Shown here: in pieces, positions 27,520 through 36,851 of the stretch
Layout: every line of letters begins with the position of its first letter
How positions within the stretch are numbered: the first letter of the stretch is position 1
Assembly (NCBI GenBank): GCA_030770545.1
Contig: CM061092.1
Coordinates: 20,213,501-20,277,500 of the forward strand
Reading direction: 5' to 3'
Length of the DNA: 64,000 nucleotides
Source: Macropodus opercularis
Taxonomy: Eukaryota; Chordata; Actinopteri; Anabantiformes; Osphronemidae
The notes under the pieces: model-generated
Seen by the model: the letters and a program-made list of their open reading frames with translations, nothing else
The model's database searches: none
What the model was told of the DNA's origin: nothing
Program-made: the position numbers and the translations under genes

Positions 27520-28608
27520 TTGCTGGATGCGATCCCTGAGATCCAGGACTCCCAGACCCGCATCTCCACACTGAACTGGGTTACAGATTTTTACTCAGCC
27601 TGCCCCTGGTTAAAGACCCATACAAGGTTCCCTGAGCTTCTGACCATACAGGTCAGACTCAGAAGGAGGGAGGCACCCCGTCCTCAGTCTGCTCCCTCGC
27701 CACGTCGCCAGTCTGCCCTCTCGTCACGACGACAGCCTGCCCTCTCGCTCGTCCCATCCACACCAGAACGACCTGCCGCACCCTCACAGTCCCAGGCCAC
27801 CTCTCCGGTCCTCTGTGCTGGCCACGTGATTCTCGGCTCGTGCCGGACGCCGGAGATTGCCCCTCGTCTCTTCCCCTCTGAGGGCCGCCGTATCTGGCAG
27901 GAACTGAAGCATCAGGGGGACCCTCTCCACACTCCTCCGGTTCCCCCCATCCCGGGTCCCAAGTCTCGGCCTCATTCTCGACACCACCCAGAACCTGCTG
28001 TTCGTGCTGCTCCACGCCACCCAGAACCTGCTGTTCGTGCTGCTTCACGCCACCCAGAACCTGCTGTTCGTGCTGCTTCACGCCACCCAGAACCTGCTGT
28101 TCGTGCTGCTTCACGCCACCCAGAACCTGCTGTTCGTGCTGCTTCACGCCACCCAGAACCTGCTGTTCGTGCTGCTTCACGCCACCCAGAACCTGCTGTT
28201 CGTGCTGCTTCACGCCACCCAGAACCTGCTGTTCGTGCTGCTTCACGCCACCCAGAACCTGCTGTTCGTGCTGCTTCACGCCACCCAGAACCTGCTGTTC
28301 ATGCTGCTCTACGCCACCCAGAACCTGCTGTTCCACGCCATGCTAGGACCACGGACTCATACCACCCGAGCCTCCCTGCCGCTCCTCGCCTCTCCTCTCC
28401 TGAGCCTCTGCCCAATCAGGAGGAGCCGATGGCCCAGTCGGGTCCGCGGCGGACATTTCCCCAGTTCCTGGCCTATTGGGCCTCCCTTCGGGCCCGCGCC
28501 CGCGCAAATCTTGCCACCTCCTCAGGCCATGCAGACTTGGACCATGTCCGCAGCAGCAGCCACAGACGCCGGCCGCCTAGGTTCCCCTGCCGCCGCAACC
28601 ACCGGTGA
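27520..28608 (+). other. Pro/Arg/Ala-rich open frame, copy 2
   Basis: Open frame of 362 codons equivalent to 11638-12627. It is longer by 33 residues because the 33-bp minisatellite has three more units. The same doubt about coding status applies. Confidence 0.3.
27985..28340 (+). repeat. 33-bp minisatellite, about 11 units
   Basis: Same unit as in copy 1. The first junction unit has CTGCTCCACGC, the form that dominates copy 3, whereas later units have CTGCTTCACGC. Confidence 0.9.
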
Positions 28609-29561
28609 CACTGGCCACCCTGGGCTTTACGCCGCCGCAACCACCGTCGACGCCGACCACCCAGGCTCTCACACCACGAGTTTTCTGCTTCAAGCGTTTC
28701 CCGACCATGTTCTTGTCCTCGCCATGTTCCTCAAGGTGTCCTGGTATTGTGCGGCCTGGAGGGTCCACACAGGTTCCTTCCGGCTCCGGCGACCCCAGGA
28801 GGGGTCTGCCTTTTGGTTCCTGGCTCTGGCGACCCCAGGAGGGGTCTGCCTTCTGGTTCCTGGCTCTGCTTCACGCCACCCAGAACCTGCTGTTCGTGCT
28901 GCTTCACGCCACCCAGAACCTGCTGTTCGTGCTGCTTCACGCCACCCAGAACCTGCTGTTCGTGCTGCTTCACGCCACCCAGAACCTGCTGTTCATGCTG
29001 CTCTACGCCACCCAGAACCTGCTGTTCCACGCCATGCTAGGACCACGGACTCATACCACCCGAGCCTCCCTGCCGCTCCTCGCCTCTCCTCTCCTGAGCC
29101 TCTGCCCAATCAGGAGGAGCCGATGGCCCAGTCGGGTCCGCGGCGGACATTTCCCCAGTTCCTGGCCTATTGGGCCTCCCTTCGGGCCCGCGCCCGCGCA
29201 AATCTTGCCACCTCCTCAGGCCATGCAGACTTGGACCATGTCCGCAGCAGCAGCCACAGACGCCGGCCGCCTAGGTTCCCCTGCCGCCGCAACCACCGGT
29301 GACACTGGCCACCCTGGGCTTTACGCCGCCGCAACCACCGTCGACGCCGACCACCCAGGCTCTCACACCACGAGTTTTCTGCTTCAAGCGTTTCCCGACC
29401 ATGTTCTTGTCCTCGCCATGTTCCTCAAGGTGTCCTGGTATTGTGCGGCCTGGAGGGTCCACACAGGTTCCTTCCGGCTCCGGCGACCCCAGGAGGGGTC
29501 TGCCTTTTGGTTCCTGGCTCTGGCGACCCCAGGAGGGGTCTGCCTTCTGGTTCCTGGCTCT
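28174..29561 (+). repeat. 694-bp tandem duplication inside composite copy 2
   Basis: 28174-28867 is followed by a second copy, 28868-29561. TGCTAGGACC at 28341 recurs at 29035, and ATGTTCTTGTCC at 28707 recurs at 29401, both 694 bp apart. The new junction at 28867/28868 joins the second 40-bp unit (TGGCTCTG) directly to the middle of a 33-bp unit (CTTCACGCC). Unequal exchange via the short shared GGCTCTG/GTGCTG motifs is a plausible cause. Confidence 0.85.
28868..29034 (+). repeat. 33-bp minisatellite, second array of copy 2 (about 5 units)
   Basis: Product of the 694-bp duplication. It begins in mid-unit after 40-bp repeat sequence and ends with the same CATGCTGCTCTACGC and CCACGCC terminal units as the first array. 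Confidence 0.88.
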
Positions 29562-29830
29562 GGCGACCCCAGGAGGGGTCTGCCTTCTGGTTCCTGGCTC
29601 TGGCGACCCCAGGAGGGGTCTGCCTTCTGGTTCCGGGCTCTGGCGACCCCAGGAGGGGTCCGCCTTCTGGTTCCGGGCTCTGGCGACCCCAGGAGGGGTC
29701 CGCCTTCTGGGTCCGGGCTCTGGCGACCCCAGGAGGGGTCCGCCTTCTGGTTCCGGGCTCTCGCGACCCCAGGAGGGGTCCGCCTTCTGGTTCCTGGCTC
29801 TGGCGACCCCAGGAGGGCTCTGCCTTCTGG
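29480..29830 (+). repeat. 40-bp minisatellite, copy 2 (about 9 units)
   Basis: Same 40-bp unit as at 12712-12984. The 5' units have GGGGTCTGCC and TTCCTGGC while later ones have GGGGTCCGCC and TTCCGGGC. The same polarity of variants occurs in copies 1 and 3. Two further units lie at 28786-28866 before the duplication junction. Confidence 0.9.
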
Positions 29831-30955
29831 ATTGGTGGTTCAGATACCTCTGACTTCTTGACCTGACTTCCTCGGCAGACAGAACAGTTGTCCAGCAATC
29901 GCAGGATTGGTGGGTCAACTGACTCGGTTCCGTAGGAGACAGGTCAGTCATAAAGCAATCATTGGATCGGTGTTTCAATGGAATTTGACTGTGCTATTTG
30001 TGTTCCACAAGTGACACGGCATTTGTCCACCAATCGTAGGTTTCGTGATTTCATTGACTATGTCTCTGTGAGTTGAGTTCCTCAGGAGACAAAACAGTGT
30101 TTCACCAATCGTAGGTTTCGTGATTTCATTGACTATGTCTCTGTGAGTTGAGTTCCTCAGGAGACAAAACAATGTTTCACCAATCATAGGTTTGGTGTTT
30201 CAGATGCCTCTGACCTCTAGACCTGACTTCCTCAGGAGACAGAACAGTTGTCTACCAATCGTAGGATTGGTGGTTCAATTGAGTCTGTTCCTTAGGAGAC
30301 AGGTCAGTTGTCAGCCATTCATTGAAACACTTGTTCAAATGATTGTTACTGTGTTGTTTGTGTTCCGGAAGGGACAAAGCATTCGCCCACCTATCGGAGG
30401 ATAGGTGTTTTTAATAACGCTTTGTTGTTTTTGAGTTTGTCAAGGTACAGAGCAGTCGTCGGTGGTTCCATTGACGCCTACTACTTGACCTGAGTTACAG
30501 AGGGAGCAGAGCAGTTGTTCTCCAGTCATTGAGTTGGTGGGTGAAATGTCTCTGGCTCTATTCCTTGTGTTCCTCAGGTTATAGAGCAGTGGTCCACCAG
30601 TCGTAGGATTGGTGGTTCAGATACCTCTGACTTCTTGACCTGACTTCCTCGGCAGACAGAACAGTTGTCCAGCAATCGTAGGTTTGGTGGGTCAACTGAC
30701 TCGGTTCCGTAGGAGACAGGTCAGTCATAAAGCAATCATTGGATCGGTGTTTCAATGGAATTTGACTGTGCTATTTGTGTTCCACAAGTGACACGGCATT
30801 TGTCCACCAATCGTAGGTTTCGTGATTTCATTGACTATGTCTCTGTGAGTTGAGTTCCTCAGGAGACAAAACAGTGTTTCACCAATCGTAGGTTTCGTGA
30901 TTTCATTGACTATGTCTCTGTGAGTTGAGTTCCTCAGGAGACAAAACAGTGTTTT
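29831..30955 (+). repeat. Satellite array, block C, between composite copies 2 and 3
   Basis: About one and a half satellite units (phase mark at 30192). The block begins in the module GGATTGGTGGTTCAGATACC and carries the variant CAATCGCAGGATTGG near 29900. The same variant follows composite copy 3 near 32590, so the two flanks share recent ancestry. It stops inside the 75-bp subunit at about 30955, where a 5'-truncated composite element begins. Confidence 0.93.
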
Positions 30956-31125
30956 GTCCGGTTCGGCTCGCTTTGTGTTTTGTTTTGTTCTTAGTTTTGT
31001 CGCCTGGATTCTGCTGCCCTCCTGGTCTCCTCTCCACTGTCACGGCTGGCAGAAGATCCGGAGGACTCCGGAGACCTGACAGCCACCAATCTTGACCTTG
31101 CCAGGTCATCCAGACCCTTTTTGAT

Positions 31126-32085
31126 TTGCTGGATGCGATCCCTGAGATCCAGGACTCCCAGACCCGCATCTCCACACTGAACTGGGTTACAGATTTTTAC
31201 TCAGCCTGCCCCTGGTTAAAGACCCATACAAGGTTCCCTGAGCTTCTGACCATACAGGTCAGACTCAGAAGGAGGGAGGCACCCCGTCCTCAGTCTGCTC
31301 CCTCGCCACGTCGCCAGTCTGCCCTCTCGTCACGACGACAGCCTGCCCTCTCGCTCGTCCCATCCACACCAGAACGACCTGCCGCACCCTCACAGTCCCA
31401 GGACACCTCTCCGGTCCTCTGTGCTGGCCACGTGATTCTCGGCTCGTGCCGGACGCCGGAGATTGCCCCTCGTCTCTTCCCCTCTGAGGGCCGCCGTATC
31501 TGGCAGGAACTGAAGAATCAGGCGGACCCTCTCCACACTCCTCCGGTTCCCCCCATCCCGGGTCACAAGTCTCGACCTCATTCTCGACACCACCCAGAAC
31601 CTGCTGTTCGTGCTGCTCCACGCCACCCAGAACCTGCTGTTCGTGCTGCTTCACGCCACCCAGAACCTGCTGTTCGTGCTGCTCCACGCCACCCAGAACC
31701 TGCTGTTCGTGCTGCTCCACGCCACCCAGAACCTGCTGTTCGTGCTGCTCCACGCCACCCAGAACCTGCTGTTCGTGCTGCTCCACGCCACCCAGAACCT
31801 GCTGTTCGTGCTGCTCCACGCCACCCAGAACCTGCTGTTCGTGCTGCTCCACGCCACCCAGAACCTGCTGTTCCACGCCATGCTAGGACCACGGACTCAT
31901 ACCACCCGAGCCTCCCTTCCGCTCCTCGCCTCTCCTCTCCTGAGCCTCTGCCCAATCAGGAGGAGCCGATGGCCCAGTCGGGTCCGCGGCGGACATTTCC
32001 CCAGTTCCTGGCCTATTGGGCCTCCCTTCGGCCATGCAGACTTGGACCATGTCCGCAGCAGCAGCCACAGACGCCGGCCGCCTAG
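31126..32085 (+). other. Pro/Arg/Ala-rich open frame, copy 3
   Basis: Open frame of 319 codons equivalent to 11638-12627, with small substitutions (for example GGTCACAAG for GGTCCCAAG) and about nine 11-residue repeats, mostly [11 protein letters not shown]. The end differs because of a nearby deletion. Doubtful as a gene. Confidence 0.3.
31590..31878 (+). repeat. 33-bp minisatellite, copy 3 (about 9 units)
   Basis: Nearly all units carry CTGCTCCACGC rather than CTGCTTCACGC, so this array homogenised separately from copies 1 and 2. The CATGCTGCTCTACGC penultimate unit is absent. Confidence 0.9.
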
Positions 32086-32242
32086 GTTCCCCTGCCGCCG
32101 CAACCACCGTCGACGCCGACCACCCAGGCTCTCACACCACGAGTTTTCTGCTTCAAGCGTTTCCCGACCATGTTCTTGTCCTCGCCATGTTCCTCAAGGT
32201 GTCCTGGTATTGTGCGGCCTGGAGGGTCCACACAGGTTCCTT

Positions 32243-32519
32243 CTGGCTCCGGCGACCCCAGGAGGGGTCTGCCTTTTGGTTCCTGGCTCTGGTGACCCCA
32301 GGAGGGGTCCGCCTTCTGGTTCCGGGCTCTGGCGACCCCAGGAGGGGTCCGCCTTCTGGTTCCGGGCTCTGGCGACCCCAGGAGGGGTCCGCCTTCTGGT
32401 TCCGGGCTCTGGCGACCCCAGGAGGGGTCCGCCTTCTGGTTCCGAGCTCTGGCGACCCCAGGAGGGGTCCGCCTTCTGGTTCCTGGCTCTGGCGACCCCA
32501 GGAGGGCTCTGCCTTCTGG
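32243..32519 (+). repeat. 40-bp minisatellite, copy 3 (about 7 units)
   Basis: Same 40-bp unit and variant order as in copies 1 and 2. One unit has TGGTGACCCC and one has TTCCGAGCTC. Confidence 0.9.
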
Positions 32520-33086
32520 ATTGGTGGTTCAGATACCTCTGACTTCTTGACCTGACTTCCTCGGCAGACAGAACGGTTGTCCAGCAATCGCAGGATTGGT
32601 GGGTCAACTGACTCGGTTCCGTAGGAGACAGGTCAGTCATAAAGCAATCATTGGATCGGTGTTTCAATGGAGTTTGACTGTGCTATTTGTGTTCCACAAG
32701 TGACACGGCATTTGTCCACCAATCGTAGGTTTCGTGATTTCATTGACTATGTCTCTGTGAGTTGAGTTCCTCAGGAGACAAAACAATGTTTCACCAATCA
32801 TAGGTTTGGTGTTTCAGATGCCTCTGACCTCTAGACCTGACTTCCTCAGGAGACAGAACAGTTGTCTACCAATCGTAGGATTGGTGGTTCAATTGAGTCC
32901 GTTCCTTAGGAGACAGGTCAGTTGTCAGCCATTCATTGAAACACTTGTTCAAATGATTGTTACTGTGTTGTTTGTGTTCCGGAAGGGACAAAGCATTCGC
33001 CCACCTATCGGAGGATAGGTGTTTTTAATAACGCTTTGTTGTTTTTGAGTTTGTCACGGTACAGAGCAGTCGTCGGTGGTTCCATT
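32520..33086 (+). repeat. Satellite array, block D
   Basis: Most of one satellite unit (phase mark at 32806). It is cut off at GGTGGTTCCATT, 33086, exactly where the Ty3/gypsy LTR starts (TGTCATGATCGGC). In other units the sequence after this point is GACGCCTACTAC, so the breakpoint within the unit is clear. Confidence 0.93.
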
Positions 33087-33604
33087 TGTCATGATCGGCA
33101 ACTTCACTTCCGCCGGGGCTTTTACTGTTAAGGGCTCCAGCGGATACGCACCCACCACCTCCGCCAACTTTTATTTGATTGCATAATTCTGTTCACCTGT
33201 CTTTAACTCTTTTTAAACCCTGGTCACAGGAAGCCTGTTGTCAGATCGTCGTTTTCGTTCCGGCACACAAGACCTCGACAGATTGCAGCGGCTCATGACT
33301 TACTCTCTCTGCTACGGACATCGCCTGAATCCCCGACTACGTGAGTGTTTCCTTAACTGCCGTTCGCCACCTGTTTCTGGATCTTTGACCACAGACCCAT
33401 GCTAGGATTACCCTGCATGTTGGAACCACGATCACAGACATATGTTTGATGATCAGCGTGACTTTTGTATGGAACTACTTAAGCGGCAGTCGTGCCGATA
33501 GTTAGTGAACGGAGCGTTCACTCCCGACTCCCGGCCGTACAGGCCATAAGACAAGACGTCCAGCTGCTAGCGGGCGTGGAGATTAAGTTCCCCTGAACAT
33601 TACA
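33087..33604 (+). repeat. 5' LTR of the Ty3/gypsy element
   Basis: The segment starts TGTCATGATCGGC and probably ends at GAACATTACA (33604). TTTTTAAACCC at about 33210 is a likely core promoter, followed by TTGTCAGATCGTC. The leader CAGTTTGGCTCGCTTT resembles the leader of the composite elements. With no partner LTR the 3' boundary is uncertain by tens of bases. Confidence 0.65.
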
Positions 33605-34112
33605 GTAATCAGCCAGTTTGGCTCGCTTTCGTTTGGTTGGGTTTTTTTGCCTGGTCTGCTCTTTCCCCTGCTCGTGCTCTCGCTCCTCCCTCTCCGGTGC
33701 TGAAGTGGAACCCCGTGATCGTCAGCCGCCGTGCTGCGAGAACCCCCTAACCGGACACGTCCCTCCACCCTCGGCTGCCAAGAGGAAAATACCCCCCTCC
33801 TCTGTTCCCCTGGGAATCATATCAGTACTTCTCCTATTGCTCCCACTCTCATGGTTTCCTCGGCCTGCCACTAGGATTCCCCGCCTGTCTGGAGGTACGT
33901 CGCACCCTACTCGATCTGTTAATACCATCCACCTGAAGTCTGACATTTTCCTCTGTCTCCATAGACCCAGACGGTGCCCTTCTTCCTTCGGCTACATCGT
34001 TACTTGCAATAAAATCGTTTCTATACACTCCCTCTCCTGTCGTGGTTTTGCACGTTCCATTGCTCCCCAGATCTGTCAGTAAGATTCGTAACAGTACGAT
34101 CTGACCATTAAA

Positions 34113-34900
34113 ATGGAACCCGCAAAACCAGCTCCCCCCACTGAAGCTCCACTCGCTCCTGCACCCATCTCCCCTCCTCAAGCACTCGCTCCCACCTCTG
34201 AACCCCGACTACCTCCCCCGGCCCGTTATCATGGGGAAGCGGGTCGAAGTCGGTCCTTCCTCATCTTATGTGAGGTCATGTTCATGAATCAACCATCGGC
34301 TTTCCCCTCAGAGTCTAGCAAGGTGGCTTACACTCTGGCCCTGGCGTAGTAACGAGCCCTACTGCCTAACCTTTAAAAGTTTTTCAGAACGACTTTCCCG
34401 GGTTTTCGACCCATTGAGGCCGCAGGCCGAGGCCAGACGGGGACTCACCTCCATCTCACAAGGAAGTCGTCCGCTGGTGGATTATGTGATCGAGTTTCAG
34501 ACCCTCCCAGCAGACAGTACCTGGAATGAGGCAGCTCTTTTGGATCATTTTACATGGGGTTGAACGAACGCATAAAAGATGCTCTCTCATACCAAGCTGA
34601 GCCCTCGTCCCTGGATGAATTAATAGAACTGGCCACCAGGGCTGAGCAGCGGTTCCTGGAGCGGCAACGCAGCCGCACGGTGCCTCGCCATCTGGTGAGT
34701 ACCCCACGCTCTCCCCCCCGTGCCTCCTCTACTCCTGTCTTCGCAGATCTCTCTTTACCAGAACCCATGCAACTCGGGAGGCAACGGATTTCGGAGGAGG
34801 AACGCCTCAGACGTCGAACCAATGGCCTGTGCTACTACTGAGGAATCAAGGGACACATGATTGCACAATGCCCAGCAGAAGGAAGGGCTCAGTAGTTCAA
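34113..34900 (+). pseudogene. Ty3/gypsy Gag, frameshifted
   Basis: The N-terminal part begins at ATG 34113 (Pro-rich start MEPAKPAP) and stops at TAG 34347. A middle part with Gag-like sequence (VDYVIEFQTL) lies in another frame at 34460-34560. A third part returns in the first frame from 34554. Near the end a CCHC zinc knuckle can be recognised (CYY at about 34830, then GIKGHMIAQCP), but the codon at the second cysteine position is TGA (34839-34841). Gag normally packages the element's RNA; here at least two frameshifts and two stops break it. The assignment rests on position and the zinc-knuckle pattern. Confidence 0.7.
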
Positions 34901-35902
34901 GTGGGGGTGCTACTGAGCCGTTCTCTAGCTAAATCCCCTGCAACCTGGTCACTCTCCTCTGTCACCATTGGAACCTCTCCTCATTGCCAGACTGTACCAG
35001 CCCTGATTGGTTCTGGAGCAGACGCCAGCTTCATCTCCGCTTCCTTGGTCCGGGCACTTCAACTCCCTACCAGTCGTCTGTCAAACCCGGTCCAGGTACG
35101 CTCCCTGAATAACACATTGCTTCATTCCATAACGTTGACCACACTTCCTGTCCAAGTCCTCCTAGACAATCACAAGGATCACACAGTCTTCCATGTTGTG
35201 GATTCCTCCGACCCCCCTGTGGTCCTAGGGATCTCCTGGCTTCAGAACCACAACCCTCATATTGACTGGTCTTCTGGCAAGGTCCTGGGATGGGGTCCAG
35301 CCTGTTCACTTACCTGTCTGCGCTCCGCCCGACCTCCTTCTCCTGCGCCCACCTCAAAGGCGGAGGAGACCCTGGACCTGTCCAAGGTACCCGAACCCTA
35401 TCATGATCTCAGAGAGGTTTTTAATAAGAACCGTACTATCTCGCTTCCTCCACACCGTCATTACGACTGCGCCATTGACCTGCTCCCGGGTGCTGCCCCA
35501 CCCAGGGGACGACTTTTTTCATTATCAGAACCAGAACGGGTGGCCATGGAAACATACACCTGGGAGTCCCTGGACTCGGGAATCATTCGCTCATCCAAAG
35601 CAGAAAAGTGTGAGTTCCACGTCTCATCCACTACCTTTTTGGGTTTTATTCTCCAGCCAGGGAGGGTTGCCATGGATCCGGACAAAGTGCGCGCAGTGAG
35701 GACCTGGCCCTCACCACAGACCCGGAAACAGCTCCAGCGCTTCCTGGGCTTTGCCAATTTTTATCGCCGCTTTATCAGGGGCTACAGTACCATTGCAGCC
35801 CCTCTCCACAGTCTCACCTCAGCTAAGACCAAGTTCAGCTGGGGGGGCGCCGCCGAGGAATCATTTACCAAACTCAAGATGCTATTCACCGCCGCACCCA
35901 TA
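34829..35902 (+). pseudogene. Ty3/gypsy Pol, N-terminal part: protease and truncated RT
   Basis: One long frame. The protease region reads ALIGSGADASF at about 35003-35035: the usual catalytic Asp of DSGA is Gly (GGT at 35009), one base from GAT. It is followed by VVLGISWLQNHNPHIDW, typical of Ty3/gypsy proteases. RT starts with YHDLREVFNK and HRHYDCAIDL, but after DSGIIRSS (about 35585) the frame jumps straight to KCEFHVSSTTFLGF. The palm with its catalytic YxDD box is therefore missing in a clean in-frame deletion. The thumb/connection follows (QLQRFLGFANFYRRFI). The frame is cut at 35902 by the ERV insertion and resumes at 45384. Confidence 0.85.
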
Positions 35903-35907
35903 CTTAC
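35903..35907 (+). repeat. Target-site duplication, left (CTTAC)
   Basis: CTTAC precedes the 5' LTR's TGTTAG and recurs directly after the 3' LTR's CCCAACA. Removing the provirus and one copy joins the gypsy frame (APILT before, [14 protein letters not shown] after). Confidence 0.9.
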
Positions 35908-35998
35908 TGTTAGATGATATGGGCCATAAGCATTGTCCTCTCTGTGTTTGGTCCTGTCTGTGTCTCTGTGACCTGCAACCTTCTCTTGCTTTTACTTT

Positions 35999-36004
35999 TA
36001 TAAA
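35999..36004 (+). promoter_or_regulatory. TATA box of the ERV 5' LTR
   Basis: TATAAA in CTTTTATAAACATGC, about 90 bp into the LTR, giving a very short U3. It is identical in the 3' LTR (44910-44915). Confidence 0.6.
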
Positions 36005-36295
36005 CATGCAACGATTTCTAGTATTAGAGGAGAGTGGTTTTACCACCTATGTCAGGAGGAGGTTTTGCAGACCACATTTATTGCTTAACGGCTCCATAGG
36101 TATCTGACACCACATGGAGCTGTCCACTATCTTGCTATGCCTGCATGCATCTTTTACGACTTGTAGTGTTTGGGAAAGGGGGTCTCAACCGCCTGCATCA
36201 AAGGAGGAAGCTTCACAACCTATGTATATGTTATCTACCATATATGGACTTGTCTTGTACTTTATTGCACCAATCTGATCTCAATATCTGATCTC

Positions 36296-36301
36296 AATAA
36301 A
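36296..36301 (+). terminator. Polyadenylation signal AATAAA in the ERV 5' LTR
   Basis: AATAAA in CTCAATAAAAGACC, about 295 bp downstream of the TATA box, consistent with a long R region. Same motif in the 3' LTR. Confidence 0.55.
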
Positions 36302-36472
36302 AGACCTGTGTGCGAGAGAGGAGTTTGGAGTTCTCCAGCTGGCCACTAAGTTGTTGTTCAGAGAGGCTCCCCTCGTGCACGAGTAAAAGAAGCTGAGATT
36401 CTCGAGTTTGTCTTTCTTGTGCAGGTGTCTCTGCGATTGTTTAAGTGTTGGCAGGTTAGACCCAACATTTCT

Positions 36473-36492
36473 TGGTGCCGAAAGACCCGGGA
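36473..36492 (+). promoter_or_regulatory. ERV primer-binding site, tRNA-Phe-like
   Basis: Five bases after the LTR end, TGGTGCCGAAA then GACCCGGGA. The first 11 bases match the complement of vertebrate tRNA-Phe 3' ends, and CCCGGGA continues that match after an apparent extra GA. The 2-nt interruption makes the tRNA assignment tentative; a fish tRNA with a variant T-arm is the alternative. Confidence 0.55.
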
Positions 36493-36687
36493 GTCAAGAT
36501 TCAGCGTCGAAGGGGAGGAGGACAACGGAGAACCGAAATCTGTGCACAGTCGATTCGTCTAGAGCGGTCGGAATAAAGACCCGGAGCATGAATTCGTCTG
36601 CTGGGCCGGTTGAATAGCTCCTGACATCCCCCTCTTCGCTCACTGATGACGATTCCTGAGAGGCATCTGACCAGGGCAAGACAAAAA

Positions 36688-36693
36688 GTAAGT
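36688..36693 (+). promoter_or_regulatory. Candidate major splice donor in the ERV leader
   Basis: AAAAAGTAAGTACC contains GTAAGT, a near-consensus 5' splice site, 221 bp after the LTR. It is the expected position for the donor that makes subgenomic env mRNA. The acceptor was not identified. Confidence 0.5.
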
Positions 36694-36749
36694 ACCGCTG
36701 GAAAAGCGCGGTGTGTGTGTGTGAAATGGCAGGTCGCATTTCCAAGAAG

Positions 36750-36851
36750 TAGAACAGACGTAATTGTTCTAGAAGGAGAAAATAGACGTACTTATTTTCT
36801 CAAGCGGACAGAAGTAATTGTCCGAGGGAGGAGTAGACGTAGTTACTCCTC
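36750..36851 (+). promoter_or_regulatory. Four tandem hairpins with conserved octaloops in the ERV leader
   Basis: Four perfect stem-loops in a row. H1: stem 36750-36756/36765-36771 (7 bp), loop GACGTAAT. H2: 36776-36784/36793-36801 (9 bp), loop GACGTACT. H3: 36805-36810/36819-36824 (6 bp), loop GAAGTAAT. H4: 36828-36835/36844-36851 (8 bp), loop GACGTAGT. Stem sequences all differ (TAGAACA, GAGAAAATA, CGGACA, GAGGAGTA) yet every pair is kept, while the loop is constant and always 8 nt; spacers are 3-4 nt. This is the pattern of selected RNA structure. They lie downstream of the splice donor, so only in unspliced RNA. GACG loops are also a feature of gammaretroviral packaging signals, and ACGU in the loop is self-complementary. 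A packaging or dimerisation role is therefore likely, by inference. Confidence 0.8.

Larger units (their letters stand above)
26887..29830 (+). mobile_element. Composite LTR/minisatellite element, copy 2
   Basis: The sequence corresponds to copy 1 at a constant offset of 15,882 bp through the LTR and leader, with the same 5' junction (CATAAAG then TGTCACG) and 3' junction (CTTCTGGATTGG). It is longer because it has more 33-bp and 40-bp repeats, keeps about 90 bp missing from copy 1, and contains a 694-bp internal tandem duplication. Shared junctions in satellite show that the copies descend from one insertion spread by array duplication, not from separate transpositions. Confidence 0.75.
30956..32519 (+). 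mobile_element. Composite element, copy 3, 5'-truncated
   Basis: The LTR-like segment is absent. The element begins with CCGGTTCGGCTCGC right after satellite ACAGTGTTTTGT, that is, almost at the presumed LTR/leader boundary of copies 1 and 2. The 3' junction into GGATTGGTGG is the same as in the other copies. Internal deletions: about 42 bp between two CCGCCGCAACCACCG direct repeats near 32100, and about 35 bp (the GCCCGCGCCCGCGC stretch) near 32030. Confidence 0.72.
35908..36467 (+). repeat. ERV 5' LTR
   Basis: 560 bp, TGTTAG...CCCAACA. Compared with the 3' LTR it shows three substitutions in the first 20 bases, a complex indel around 36250-36292 (TGATCTCAATATCTGATCTC here against a unique stretch in the 3' LTR), a 2-bp indel near 36357 and a small block change near 36412. 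The remainder is essentially identical. Confidence 0.92.

Noticed and set aside
1..33086. Regular repeat-spacer look reminiscent of a CRISPR array
   Set aside because: Subunits of 60-75 bp are contiguous and mutually similar, with no unique spacers and no cas genes; the context is eukaryotic.
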